Positions 48,111 through 59,668 of a stretch of DNA of 64,000 nt are shown piece after piece; position 1 is the first letter of the stretch, and the number at the start of each line of letters is the position of its first letter. This DNA is from Welwitschia mirabilis (lineage: Eukaryota > Gnetophyta > Gnetopsida > Welwitschiales): assembly GCA_051453625.1 (NCBI GenBank), contig JBOZIK010000001.1, forward strand, positions 297,644,791 to 297,708,790. Direction: 5' to 3'. The notes below the pieces were generated by a model. That model worked only from the letters and a program-made list of their open reading frames with translations, searched no databases and was not told the origin of the DNA. The position numbers and the translations under genes are program-made.

Positions 48111-48133
48111 AAAAGCCTCTATTTCTTCTAGTG
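48111..48133 (-). repeat. CACTA right terminal inverted repeat
   Basis: On the minus strand CACTAGAAGAAATAGAGG then CTTTT; pairs with 30783-30805. Confidence 0.85.
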
Positions 48134-48136
48134 CAT

Positions 48137-49860
48137 AAGAGTTATAACAAAAATCAACTATTAAAACACAAACTTTTTCATACACAAGTTCATAATTTGA
48201 AAAGTCATGAAAATTATGATAAGTACTATGGTAATCCTAAAGAAAATCATTAAGTTTAGAAGCCTAAGATTTCTTATTAACAAAGATAATTTTTAAAGCC
48301 TTTTCTTTATTTTTATATTTGCATTTTTAGCTTGATCATTGATTTGTAGATGATAAGCATAAGATACTCTATTTTAAATTCCAATGGATAATAAAAGTTT
48401 TCAAAAAAATAATTTACAAAATGAGTTTCTTGATCACTAGTGATAATTTTAGAAAAAACAAAACATTGAAAAATATGAGTTCTAACAAAATTAAAAATAG
48501 TTTTAGCATCATTCATAAAAGTATGAATAGGTTTAACCCATCTAGTAACATAATTAACAACTACTAAAAATTTAATTCTTATCATTAGAAGTTGGTTTAA
48601 TAGGTAATATTAAATTGATTTCCTAGCAATCAAAAGTTTCAGATTCAATAATACATTTAAGGAACATATATTAAAAATGAACAAGACTATCATAACATTG
48701 ACAAGCATCACCTATTTTAGCAAAATCAAAAGAGTTCTAAAAATAACTAGGCCAATGAAAACTAGAGTGAAGAATTTTCATTGCTATTTTTCACTTACTA
48801 AAATGACCTCTAGAAACATTATCATGGCAGATGTAAAGGATGTCTAATTTTTCCCATTTAGGTATATATCTTCTTATGATTTGGTCTTTACACTTATGGT
48901 AAAAATGTGGTTCATTCCATTCATAATCATCTATTCTATGGAGAAAAGCTTTTCTTTAATTAAGAATCCAATGTTGGGGTGCTTTCATAGTAATAAGATG
49001 ACTAACTATGTAAACATACCAAGAAGGGGAATAAGTAGAAGATATAACATAATATTATTCATCCAAAAAATAATCATTAATGGAAAGATCATCAAGAGAA
49101 GAAGAAATACTTGACAAATGATTTGCTACACTGTTATGTATTCCTACTTTATTAATAATGGTAAAATTAAATTATTGCATAATGAGGATCCATCTAATGA
49201 GTCTAGTACTAGAATATTTCTTGATCATAAGATATTTAATAGCTGCAAGATCTATGTAAACATTTGTATGAAAGCCTAAAAAATAGTATCTAATATTATC
49301 AAGGAAAAAATTATGGATAAAATTTATTTCTTAGTAGTAGTATAATTTTATTGGACTTTAGATAAAATTTTGCTATACTAAGATATAACTCTAAAATTAT
49401 TTTCATACTTTTGTCTAAGAACCTCGTCCACAGTAATGTTGCTAGAATCACATATTAATTCAAAATCTTTATTTTGATTGAGTCTTATTACTATTGGTGT
49501 AAAAGAGATGCTATATTTAAGTATTTTAAAATCAAGATGACAAGATTTCTTGTAATTAAATTTATCTTGTATTTCAAGCAATGAGTGAAGGGGTTTACAA
49601 ATTCTAGTATAATCTTAAATAAGATGATGATAAAATCCATAATGACTAAGAAAATATCATACTTGTTTTGCATTTTTTGGAGGAGTTATATTTTTATTGA
49701 TACTTAATTTTTCAAAATCATATTTTTAATGATAATTACTTTTGGAAGATCCATCCTAATTTCCTTATTAGAAATGTGATAATCTAAGACAATTACATTA
49801 TCAACTAGAAACAAACTCTTCTCCCAACTCAAATGCTAAGATTTTGATTACTTGGTCTCT
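48137..49860 (-). pseudogene. Ty3/gypsy pol remnant: RT end, RNase H, integrase
   Basis: Order on the minus strand: the end of RT near 49700-49850 (LSWEKSLFLVDNVIVLDYHI, then SNKEIRMDLPK), an FLGHAGFYRRF-like block at about 49600-49670, and the RNase H entry at 49378-49581 (DFELICDSSNITVDEVLRQK). Next is the integrase zinc-binding segment at 48700-48910 (DQIIRRYIP, ICHDNVSRGHFSKxKIAMKI, FHWP, CxCYDS). Then the integrase core at 48313-48600 (FLVVVNYVTRWVKPI, NDAKTI, IITSDQETHFVN) and ASKLNDFLxDYHSTY further on. Integrase after RNase H identifies Ty3/gypsy. The core continues at 30779 beyond the CACTA insertion. The N-terminal half of RT is missing. Confidence 0.88.
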
Positions 49861-50496
49861 ACATCATTTAAAATAAAACTAATTAAATACTTCTTGGTTG
49901 GCATCCTTGAAATCATCTATTAAATGATGTATTAACATAGGTAATGTAAAGTAAAAAAAATACTCCTTATTGGTGGCATAGGAGGTTTAGACCTATTAAG
50001 GTTTCTCTTATGCTAGCTCCTCTTAAATATAAAACATCTAAAAGTTCAAGCAATTCCTTGCATTTTCCAAATGATATTCCTCTAGATCATTCTTTAGATC
50101 ATTCTTTGAGCTTCTTCTTTGAATGAAAAATCTTTTATTTGCCTAGAACTAGACTAGAATTCTTTAAAAAGGAGATATAATACTAGGTATTTATCCTTAT
50201 GTCGGTTACAACTATGTTTTGAATAGAATAATCCTCTTTTACCTCAAACAACACACCTTAGCCTAGAACTATACCTCTAGTTTTACATCCTATTATACTA
50301 TTTTTGAAATTCAACCAATACAAAATATTAACTAAGCCTATTTTACTCATTTTAAATTTTATATTTGCTACATAATTCATAGTTTTATAAACAATTCAAG
50401 GTAGTAAATTAAGCATATGTAAAGAGTAATATATTTTCCTTTATTTTCCTTTCTAGTTTTCATGTCTTCAAAAATGTCTGTATTAGCCTCTACTTA
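49861..50496. other. Unassigned DNA between gypsy RT and the HSP90 fragment
   Basis: The catalytic half of gypsy RT is expected here on the minus strand but no YxDD-type motif or flanking block can be read. Nothing else recognised. Confidence 0.4.
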
Positions 50497-51770
50497 CTAA
50501 TTAATGTTAAGATATAATTCCAAAATTCTATGAATCCTTCTATAAAACATGTTAAATTTATCAATAGAAAGTCTAGATGTCAAAATGGTAGTCTCNNNNN
50601 NNNNNNNNNNNNNNNNNNNNNNNNNNNNNNNNNNNNNNNNNNNNNNNNNNNNNNNNNNNNNNNNNNNNNNNNNNNNNNNNNNNNNNNNNNNNNNNNNNNN
50701 NNNNNNNNNNNNNNNNNNNNNNNNNNNNNNNNNNNNNNNNNNNNNNNNNNNNNNNNNNNNNNNNNNNNNNNNNNNNNNNNNNNNNNNNNNNNNNNNNNNN
50801 NNNNNNNNNNNNNNNNNNNNNNNNNNNNNNNNNNNNNNNNNNNNNNNNNNNNNNNNNNNNNNNNNNNNNNNNNNNNNNNNNNNNNNNNNNNNNNNNNNNN
50901 NNNNNNNNNNNNNNNNNNNNNNNNNNNNNNNNNNNNNNNNNNNNNNNNNNNNNNNNNNNNNNNNNNNNNNNNNNNNNNNNNNNNNNNNNNNNNNNNNNNN
51001 NNNNNNNNNNNNNNNNNNNNNNNNNNNNAAAAAGGTAGTCTCAGATAAAAGAAGCATGAAACGTTTGATGGATTTCTTGGTCTTATCTTCCTCACCCTTC
51101 TTTTACAAATCATTTTTTCCTCTATTTCTTGCATCTTTAATCCCTTTTTTTAATGGCTAAAACTAGATTTTTTACCTTTATATCCATTGAATTGTCTTAC
51201 AACATATTTTTCAATGGCATCCACCATGAAAAGGAATCCCATATTCCTTCTTTTCAAGCTTTCCTAATAAGGGAAATTCTCCATAGCTTTTTTGGATTTA
51301 CTAGTGATGTAGTTGATATCCTTCAATCCTTTTTTATTTGTTTAGCATAATCTTTAATGATATTCATTTCATATTTACTATTTATAGATTGAAATCTTAG
51401 AAGCAAGATTAGATTTGTTTTAGATATTCTTGTTGATGCCTAATTTGATGTTCTTTGAAAAGGCATTATAGAACTTATTATAATTGTCCTAGTTCTCTTC
51501 AATCTTGTTGAACAATTCAATGCATTTCTTGATGAGGTTCTTGCAATTAATCTTTGTAATCTTGTATTGCTATTACATTTCATAAAAAATGTTTAGAGGT
51601 AGATTATCCAAATCCACAACTCATTTCAGAAAACTATGTTACTTTAGAATGAGCTCCTCAAAATTTTCCATGATGAAAATTCTTCTAGCATAGAACTTAT
51701 CAAAAATATCAAAGGATTTCTCTTGAGTGAAGCAAAATGATCCTAAATTTGAATTAGTCTTTCAAAGAGA
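50497..51770 (-). pseudogene. HSP90: HSP90 pseudogene fragment, cytosolic type
   Basis: Minus-strand reading follows the middle and C-terminal domains of cytosolic HSP90. From about 51710 down: FDIFDKFYARRIFIMENFEE, VVDLDNLPLNI, NLIKKCIELFNKIEENQDNY, NKFYNAFSKNIKLGI, INYITSKSKKAMEN, FMVDAIEKYVV. A deletion of roughly 100 residues follows, then DKTKKSIKRFMLLLSETT and LTSRLSIDKFNMFYRRIHRI before a stop. The N-terminal ATPase domain is absent, and the C-terminal acidic tail with MEEVD is also absent. Several frameshifts. HSP90 is an ATP-dependent chaperone; this copy cannot fold. No intron is visible, but the piece is too short to tell a retrocopy from a segmental one. The 433-N gap at 50596-51028 interrupts it, although the protein reads across the gap with an overlap. 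Confidence 0.88.
50587..51042. other. Assembly gap contradicted by the HSP90 reading
   Basis: GGTAGTCTC occurs just before (50587-50595) and just after (51034-51042) the 433-N run. On the minus strand both copies encode S/E-T-T at the same HSP90 position, so little or nothing is missing between them. Confidence 0.65.
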
Positions 51771-53611
51771 AATTTTATACTAGCATATGATCTTTTCATT
51801 TATTGGTTAGTGATGTATAGAAAGTTTCATATTATTTATACTATATTAACCCTATCAAAATAGTTTTTATTTTTGTATAATTTACTTATTCCTTATAAAA
51901 CTCCTCCTTTTATCTATACTCTCAAGTATTAAATCCTAAGATGTTTACTTTCTTAAAGTATATTTATCTATTTCCACTTATGCATAATCTAAATTCAAAT
52001 ATTCATTAGGAACTCTTTCTACCATGATATAACTAGGTAAAATCCCCTAAAACAACGTATGTGATTTAGGAGGCTAGATTTGATAGCCTAATATGATAAT
52101 TAAACTTGATTTGGATATAACATTCATAGTTTTAACCAATAAATTCATTAAATTTTTTTAACTAAACAACACCCATAGTAATAATTAAATCAAAATGCAT
52201 TTTTGTTACCTTAATTTATTTATCATTACTCTAGATAAGCTATAAAACCTTGATTTTTCTAGCATCAAAATGACATTTTCTAAATGAAGTTGCAAATGTG
52301 CTCTTCTTGATGTTGCACGTTAATGTACGCATCATTATGGCGATGTTCATAAGAATTATTTTATGTCTGAGCATAGCCAATCTCATTTTTTTAATGTTGA
52401 AATGTGTCACTAATATTTTTTTACTACTTGTCACATTACTAGATCTAACTATATGAAGGTTTTTAGAGGATCTCTCTCTCATCTATTCATCTATAACATA
52501 ATTGTTTAAAAGCATTCCTCTAAATAACTATTTAAGCCATAGTTATAGAATAAATTTTACTTATGGAGATATCATATGACATCCCTTTGATAGTAGCTCT
52601 AATTGGTTATGTATGCCCTATCTTGACTAGGGCCNNNNNNNNNNNNNNNNNNNNNNNNNNNNNNNNNNNNNNNNNNNNNNNNNNNNNNNNNNNNNNNNNN
52701 NNNNNNNNNNNNNNNNNNNNNNNNNNNNNNNNNNNNNNNNNNNNNNNNNNNNNNNNNNNNNNNNNNNNNNNNNNNNNNNNNNNNNNNNNNNNNNNNNNNN
52801 NNNNNNNNNNNNNNNNNNNNNNNNNNNNNNNNNNNNNNNNNNNNNNNNNNNNNNNNNNNNNNNNNNNNNNNNNNNNNNNNNNNNNNNNNNNNNNNNNNNN
52901 NNNNNNNNNNNNNNNNNNNNNNNNNNNNNNNNNNNNNNNNNNNNNNNNNNNNNNNNNNNNNNNNNNNNNNNNNNNNNNNNNNNNNNNNNNNNNNNNNNNN
53001 NNNNNNNNNNNNNNNNNNNNNNNNNNNNNNNNNNNNNNNNNNNNNNNNNNNNNNNNNNNNNNNNNNNNNNNNNNNNNNNNNNNNNNNNNNNNNNNNNNNN
53101 NNNNNNNNNNNNNNNNNNNNNNNNNNNNNNNNNNNNNNNNNNNNNNNNNNNNNNNNNNNNNNNNNNNNNNNNNNNNNNNNNNNNNNNNNNNNNNNNNNNN
53201 NNNNNNNNNNNNNNNNNNNNNNNNNNNNNNNNNNNNNNNNNNNNNNNNNNNNNATGGACTCCTCACATTAAGCTTAAAGATTATTTTCTAGTATTTGATG
53301 TTTTAGATCTAGATGATTCATGAAGCATTACATATGGAATGTTTTATTTAGGTGCTTTGATGAACCTATTTCTCAAGAGGAAATCCATGTCTTAAATTTT
53401 AAAAATAGTAGAGGAGAAATCATCCTACTATTGAGATTTCATCACTCTATAAAACATGGCATTTATTTCTTGTTGTCTTTACTTTCCTTGATAACATGTA
53501 AAGATGATCTTCTTCAAAAGCCATGATTTCCTTAACCTTAAAAGCAAGATCACAGATATAGCATACTCCCATTTTTTTTCAAATGAAAAATCATCAAAAT
53601 AGGACTATTTG
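51771..53611. other. Unassigned DNA with a 619-base gap
   Basis: HSP90 similarity fades above about 51770. Short frames (minus 52240-52482, plus 53320-53526) show no domain. Gap at 52635-53253. By position it could be the gag region of a minus-strand retroelement, but no motif supports that. Confidence 0.35.
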
Positions 53612-53830
53612 TTATTGATTCGGATTTGGGAGCATGTCTTATATTGTAAGAAGAAAATATTAGCTAGAATAGGGCTATTTGTACTTATAGAAAAGAAACC
53701 ATTAATAAAAAATCCCTTATAGCATACTCTCTTTATGTTAATGGTTTCTTTTCTATAAGTACAAATAGCCCTATTCTAGCTAATATTCTCTTCTTACAAA
53801 TAAGACATGTTCCCAAATCTGAATCAATAA
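53612..53830. repeat. Inverted repeat with 93/92-nt arms and 34-nt spacer
   Basis: Left arm 53612-53704 and the reverse complement of 53739-53830 differ at about four places including one 1-base indel. The spacer is 53705-53738. The right arm lies in a 64-codon minus-strand frame (53733-53927; MLIFGCSSFGIKVATNLIMS at its start) of unknown identity. A transcript would fold into a long near-perfect hairpin. The arms lack clear terminal TIR or target-site signs of a MITE. Confidence 0.9.
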
Positions 53831-54595
53831 TAAGTCCATCGTTAATCAAACCTATGAACTTTGCTCTAGACATAATCAAATTTGTTGCTACTTTAATTCC
53901 AAAACTACTACATCCAAAGATCAACATTTTACTCCCTTGAAATACTTTTACAACTTTCTTTTAAAGGTTATTAAATCATTTTAAATTCAAATATTTACTT
54001 TTGAATTTATATTAGTCAATAGCATATTTCATTCACTCTTATTTGCAATCACATTCCTTATCTTCCTTCTAGACACTTAGTATATTAAGTATAGGGTTTT
54101 AAATTTGTGACAATTGATGTATTGGAAGTTTCTTTAATTCATATTAAAAATTTTATATTCTTCTCTATTACCATTATTACCAATTATCAAAGGATCAAAT
54201 GAAAAATGGAAGGTCTTTACCATATTATTTTTTTATCATTCTGATATTCTTTTTTTGGAAATTTTTTTGACTCTACAATGAAGGACCATGAAAATTCCAC
54301 ATATTCTTTAAAGAACCTAAATTTTACTTCTCAATAATCTTATAATAGCTTAACTATAGTTATGACTAGCTAAATCACAACCTTCTTATTTCCTTAGTCA
54401 ACTGCTTCTGATTGGAGGTCAATTTTTATCCACCTGTTCTTTTCATAAAAAAACCAAATGGACTTAAGTTTAGTGAGTGGATTGAAACAAACAACTTTTG
54501 TATTATCAACTACTTATTACTAGCTAAATCACAACCTAGAGTCTAATTATAAAACTTTGAATAACTTAAAATGATGCTTATGAAATTGCAACCTA

Positions 54596-54608
54596 GGCTT
54601 AGATACCA
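54596..54608 (-). other. Minus-strand primer binding site, tRNA-iMet type
   Basis: Minus strand reads TGGTATCTAAGCC, close to TGGTATCAGAGCC. Three bases away an LTR-like end begins (plus strand TGTGATACC from 54612). It marks the 5' end of a minus-strand LTR element. Athila/Tat-type gypsy elements usually use another primer, so this may belong to a different element than the pol at 48137-49860. Confidence 0.6.
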
Positions 54609-54611
54609 AAA

Positions 54612-55439
54612 TGTGATACCATATTAACTAATTCAATTGTGCTATAGTTCTTCTTGAGAAAAATATATTAATGATAATATATTAACTACATTATAACTAC
54701 TAGATATTGAAAATAAACTAATTATTTTTTTATATAAGTACAAGATAACTTCAAAGACATATGTACACATATGTAATTCTCAAAAATAAATCTAATAATG
54801 AGGGAGAATATGATAAAATATAATCAAATACACTTATGCAAATTTAAAGAAAATAATAAATATTTATTTATTATTAAATAATAACATGATTTGAGAATGA
54901 CAAAATGTCTACATCATATCAAGATATCTGATAGTACATATCTTCACATATGATTCGCTTTTCAAATAACTACTAAAACATGATAATGTAAACAAGAAAA
55001 GTAAATAATAAGATCATACTAATTTTTTATTGTAACCTATTAGCTCTTTTTAGCATGATCCTTTGCAATGGTTTCTACACATGCAAGTATGATGTAGGAG
55101 TTATAACCATCATAGTTCCTAGTAGGGCCTATAACAACGGATACATATGTACAGGATTCCCAAGCATAAGGTAAGGAATTAAAAGAATATTTAAGATAGG
55201 ATTAAGACCTCATTTTCCTATTATCTTTTTTACTATTGTTTTACATCAATTTTTAGTAATATAGTTGCATATAACTAGAAGGAATAAAATGGTAAATAGG
55301 TTCATTTTCCCTTTTCTTTTTGGAACTTCAATTCCCTAGCCTCGAGACTTACATTAAACAATAAGTTACTGTGGCTAGTTTTAATTCCACAACTAACATA
55401 TCACAATATATATTAATGGTTGGTTATAAGATAATCTCA
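54612..55439 (-). repeat. Candidate 5' LTR of a minus-strand element
   Basis: Bounded by the primer binding site and by the start of the next repeat at 55440. It starts TGTGATACC on the plus strand (so the LTR would end GGTATCACA on its own strand). No second copy was found in the window, so this is positional inference. Confidence 0.35.
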
Positions 55440-58400
55440 TGTAATACCCCATGATGTATGTTACTACATAAGGACATGTGTCATTTCTTATGTTGGTAAG
55501 TATGTAAAGTGATTGAAAGCACTAGAGCAAATAATCTTATAGAGAATTTACTATTTTTCTTACATGATCATTTTAGAATTGCAAGAAAAAATCATCTCAT
55601 CTTTATCATGCTATGCTTTATCTTGTTCTTTAATCACAGAGAAATAAGAGTTCTTCTTAGGCTTTGGAATTTGTAGATATACTTCTCATTTTTATGATTT
55701 CTATCATCTATTTATTAATTTAAAGGAAAAGATTTAATCTCATAAGGAAAGGAATAATATTTTCCAAGGAAACAAATGTAGTTCAACATTCTGCAAAATA
55801 CCATTTATATTATTTTAATAAGACCACAAAAGAGAATAGAAATTTCTTGGCTTTCATTGTGTTATACAAAATTTTTCCATCCATGCCTTGCACTGATACT
55901 TTTGAAAACTAGTCAAAGCACTTTTCTCAAAATTTCTATAATAGCAAGACTTAGTAATGCCCTAATGGCATTTAAAGATAACCTAAGAGCTAAGTTCAAA
56001 TATATGAGACATAATAGATATTAACAAGAAAAGGCTCCAGAAAAAGCAGGTGATGAAATTCAAGAGATATTAACTAGGAAAGGCATCAAGTTCTCCTAGT
56101 AGCACTAGGGACATTTTTACTAAACCATCTCTTAGAGATGCTAATGATTTACATCTTCATCAGTTAGCCAAATGTAAAAAGATCCTTTAAGAAGCTATCT
56201 TAGTATAATTGAACACAGATAGAATTAGATTAGATGATGCATTTAGGGTAAGTGAAGTATCAGCTTTCTTTTAAGCCATGAAAGGAAAAGAGATTAAAAA
56301 TTATCTCATAAATCTCAACTAGAAACATCTCCTTTAGCTCTGCCTACTCTGGAAGAATATCATTCCTCTCTATCTTCATCATGTTTGTCTATTACTATGT
56401 GGAAGCTCTTGGGTTTTTAAAGAATAAATACTAATGATTCCATGAAATTTTATTAAGCCTTTTGTGAGGGACGATGGTAAAAGTCATTACTTATTAAATT
56501 CTTATTGAATTCTACCAAAAACAATTAGAGAAAAAATGCAGAAGATGAGATCCTAGATGAGATCCGATGACTAATAAAAGCTGAAAAAATCATATCTCTT
56601 TAACACATGACTTCTATACTTAATGTGGATTAACCACTAACTAGAAACTTCATGAATTTGTAGATTGTCTTACTAGTGGCCTAGTTTGCATGATTCTAGT
56701 AAACCTCCCAATTACCTTTTCTTGATTGTTAAATTCTTGAAGTAAAGCAAAATTTGTTCAAAATCAAAGTTTATCTTATCTTTAAATTTTGTGAGTCCTA
56801 TAATTTCATATTCTTATCTTTCAAAAGATTATATATATAAATATTATTAATCTATTATTTTTCATAATAATTAACATACATTACTAGAAAATTTTTAAAA
56901 AATGACAATGCATTTTATAAGTTGTATGTGAATTGGTTTTTTAGTTTTATTTTTAGTATATGAATTAGAGTGGCACTATGCAAATAATGTTTATTCCCTT
57001 TTATTCCAATAAATATCTTAAATATTGGAAATTTGTAATTCGGTTGAATTAGTAGAGATATTTATATTAGAAAAGCAAAATAACCAATCCATACTAATGT
57101 AAAATAGAAATGTACTAGATCATATCTTAATAATGTTCTTTCTATGTAGTTTTGATCATAGTTTATTATCTTGAAAACGTGGAAAATGCTGATATAAGAA
57201 TGTTTAGGGAAAGAAACATATTCTTAAAATTAGAAATAATATAAAATATTTAAAGTTATTAAATTAAAAATGTTTTTGAATCCCTATCCTCTCTTAAAAA
57301 ATGATAACATAAGGCAAAAAAAAGTTATGGTCTTCTATTAAAACCTCAAAAAGTCTATTACTAAAGCTTTAGAAAACAAATATATCCATTGATTAGAAGT
57401 ATAAAATCGTAACAAAAATATAAATATTATATAAGCATTAAAGCATAAATAAGGTAAGCTTTTAGGAGAAAACGAGATATTGGAGAAATGTATCATCAAA
57501 ATAAAATTTACAAAAAGCTTATATGTTTCTTATTCTAGTTGTTAATAATACATTATTATACTATATGTAAAACTTGTGTATTATATTACATATGACATAT
57601 GTGTAATATTGTATTTCACTATATTATATTATATAATATTATATATGATTGTGCATTATATTTTATAATATATTGTGTATATATTATATTAAATGTATGA
57701 TATTACACATAGATATTATACTACATTAAATTATATTATTATATTATATCATACTATATTATAATTATATTATAGTTATGATGCAATATATACTATATAT
57801 TATATTACATTGTATTGTATTATATTGCATTGTATTTATTATATTATATTACAGTCTACTACAATTATATTATATTATATGCATAGTATTATAATATTTT
57901 ATATTATATCTAATGATATTGTATTATCTTATATTGTCCTATCTCACATGTATAGTATTACATGAATATATTATAAAGGGGAAACATGTTTTATTCTTAA
58001 GAGTAGATTAATGTTAGGACATGATACATGATGAAGCAAGTGTGTAAATAAGATTAAATGCTCATCTTTGGCTCTTTAGATAATTTTCTTATTATAATTA
58101 TTTCACTAGAATCCTTTCTTACATTTAGTTACTTACTGGTTAATTTATAATAAATGTTAGATGTAGTTAGATGTATTGACTGAGAATCATGTTATTTTTA
58201 GTATAATTTAATGTAGCTATAGAGTGCATAATATAGTTATAAATGATGCAAGTTCTAGCATAGTCTCCAATGATCATGGATGCTTCTACTATTCTTAACA
58301 CTTTTCATGTATGTATTCCTAAATATAATTTATTACATGTTCATGCATATGAGTAAATATTCAAAGTAATTATTTGTTATGTGATGCATAAAATGATATA

Positions 58401-58787
58401 GACATAGTGATTATTATATAATGCTCATTGAAATAGTTTGATATTTAATTAGCTATCTTTAATATTTAACTTCTATTGCACAAAGTCTTGTTAAGACTAT
58501 TAACTTAATTAGTGGCATCTAGGCTATTTCTTTTGGAATTTTATACTTTTATATTTATATATTATTATATTCATTATGCTATGTTATAAAAGGAGTAACT
58601 ATGAGGTACTCTACCAAAATGACATGTTTGTATATGTGTATATGTATATGTGTGTGTTAATCATATTTTTTCATAAGTTTACTACAATTACAATTTATTA
58701 TGATATATATCCCTCCCATTAGCTCTCATAAAGACATTATAGTAAGATGTAAAGGATCTCCTATTCTTGATGATGAAGGATTACTAA
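55440..58787 (+). repeat. Long direct repeat copy 1, candidate LTR
   Basis: Starts TGTAATACCCCATGATGTATG and aligns with 59669-63112 for its whole length. Examples are GTTACTACATAxGGxxxTGxGTCATT, the GCAAATAAT block, CATTTCTCTxxAGA-type passages, a degenerate TATTATATT tract, and GATCATGGATGC near the end. No coding domain was recognised. A TGTAACACCC-like start and the polypurine tract before copy 2 suggest LTRs. Extends at least 3.3 kb. Confidence 0.7.
57590..57975. repeat. Degenerate TATTATATT-rich tract in copy 1
   Basis: About 385 bp built from TATTATAT/ATTATATTA words with few G or C. The counterpart in copy 2 is 61860-62310, so the tract was present in the ancestral repeat. Confidence 0.8.
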
Positions 58788-59655
58788 TGGATATTTTGGT
58801 TAAGTAACCTATGATTTCACTATCTATACATACTTTGGTACCTATATATTTGATTTATCTTAATATTCATGTGTATTATCATCATTTATACTTTAGAATT
58901 CCTTAATAGGATTGTATGTTGTAAACTTGAGAGTTCTTTACTTTGTCTTTTATACTTTTACATATAACTTCTATTCATATGTACATATATTCATGTGCAA
59001 TATCTATTGAGGTTGGTTTGAATATTGAGTTTTTGGATTATTCCTTACATTCTTTTATTCCTAAAGTTTGCATAGGCCATTGGTGCAAATCATCTTAATC
59101 TATATTATGATCAAGTATATTGGTGAAGATTAAAACAAGCTCCAAGATAGAATTATGTGTGGTTTAAGCTCATCTAGATGAGGATTGCATAGGCATGGTT
59201 GCTTAGTTGTTACTATAACCAATCACTTAACTTTAACCTATATACTTATTTTATTTTCTCCTAATTAATATTTTTAATTAATGTTAAAGTTGATCATGAT
59301 ACTAATCAGGTGAGCTTTCATTAAGTAGTTCACTTGATGTGAATCCGGTGCATAACTAAGAGGTAAGTCTCTCAATCATAACCTAAATTCTTTCACTATA
59401 ATGTTTTATCATGTCATGGAAGTTGATCTGCTATAATGGTTAAACAAATTATGTAATTATTACAAATGTAGATGTAATGTAATTTAGTTAATATTTAAAA
59501 ATAAAAAAATTAGTGCCTCCTAAGTCCAATTAAAAAACCAGATCATGAAATTTCAATATCAAAGGCTAGGTTTGAATCCATTTCTTACTCAAATCATTAA
59601 TGATTGAGTCAAAGTAAGAAATAGATTAAGTAGTTTATAGGAATAGAAACTTCTT
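58788..59655 (+). other. Short region between the two long repeats
   Basis: Less than 0.9 kb with no coding motif. If the long repeats are LTRs, this contains the end of LTR 1, the primer binding site and the internal domain. No clear primer binding site was found. Confidence 0.4.
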
Positions 59656-59668
59656 AAGGGGAAAAAAA
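59656..59668 (+). other. Polypurine tract before repeat copy 2
   Basis: AAGGGGAAAAAAA directly followed by TGTAACACTCC, the first bases of repeat copy 2. Typical polypurine tract-LTR junction, giving the plus strand as the element's orientation. Confidence 0.75.

Larger units (their letters stand above)
30783..48133 (-). mobile_element. CACTA (En/Spm-type) DNA transposon, about 17.35 kb
   Basis: The left end begins CACTGTAAGAAATATAGG (30783), and the right end, read on the minus strand, begins CACTAGAAGAAATAGAGG (48133). The two 23-bp termini match at 19 positions and resemble the CACTACAAGAAA ends of plant CACTA elements. The 3 bp outside the ends read ATT and ATG on the minus strand, a one-mismatch 3-bp target duplication, the size CACTA elements make. 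Both ends carry clusters of CCTTAAAA/TTTTAAGG motifs, as subterminal transposase-binding regions do. A TNP2-class transposase relic lies inside. The insertion splits a gypsy integrase, and removing it with one duplication copy restores continuity. Four gaps lie inside or at duplicated spots, so the true length may differ. Confidence 0.88.

Noticed and set aside
48881-49114. 77-codon plus-strand frame
   Set aside because: Antisense to the gypsy integrase zinc-binding region.
51153-51350. 65-codon plus-strand frame
   Set aside because: Antisense shadow of the HSP90 fragment.
53612-53830. Inverted repeat considered as a rho-independent terminator or tRNA
   Set aside because: Arms are far too long and the genome is eukaryotic; no cloverleaf or tRNA boxes seen.
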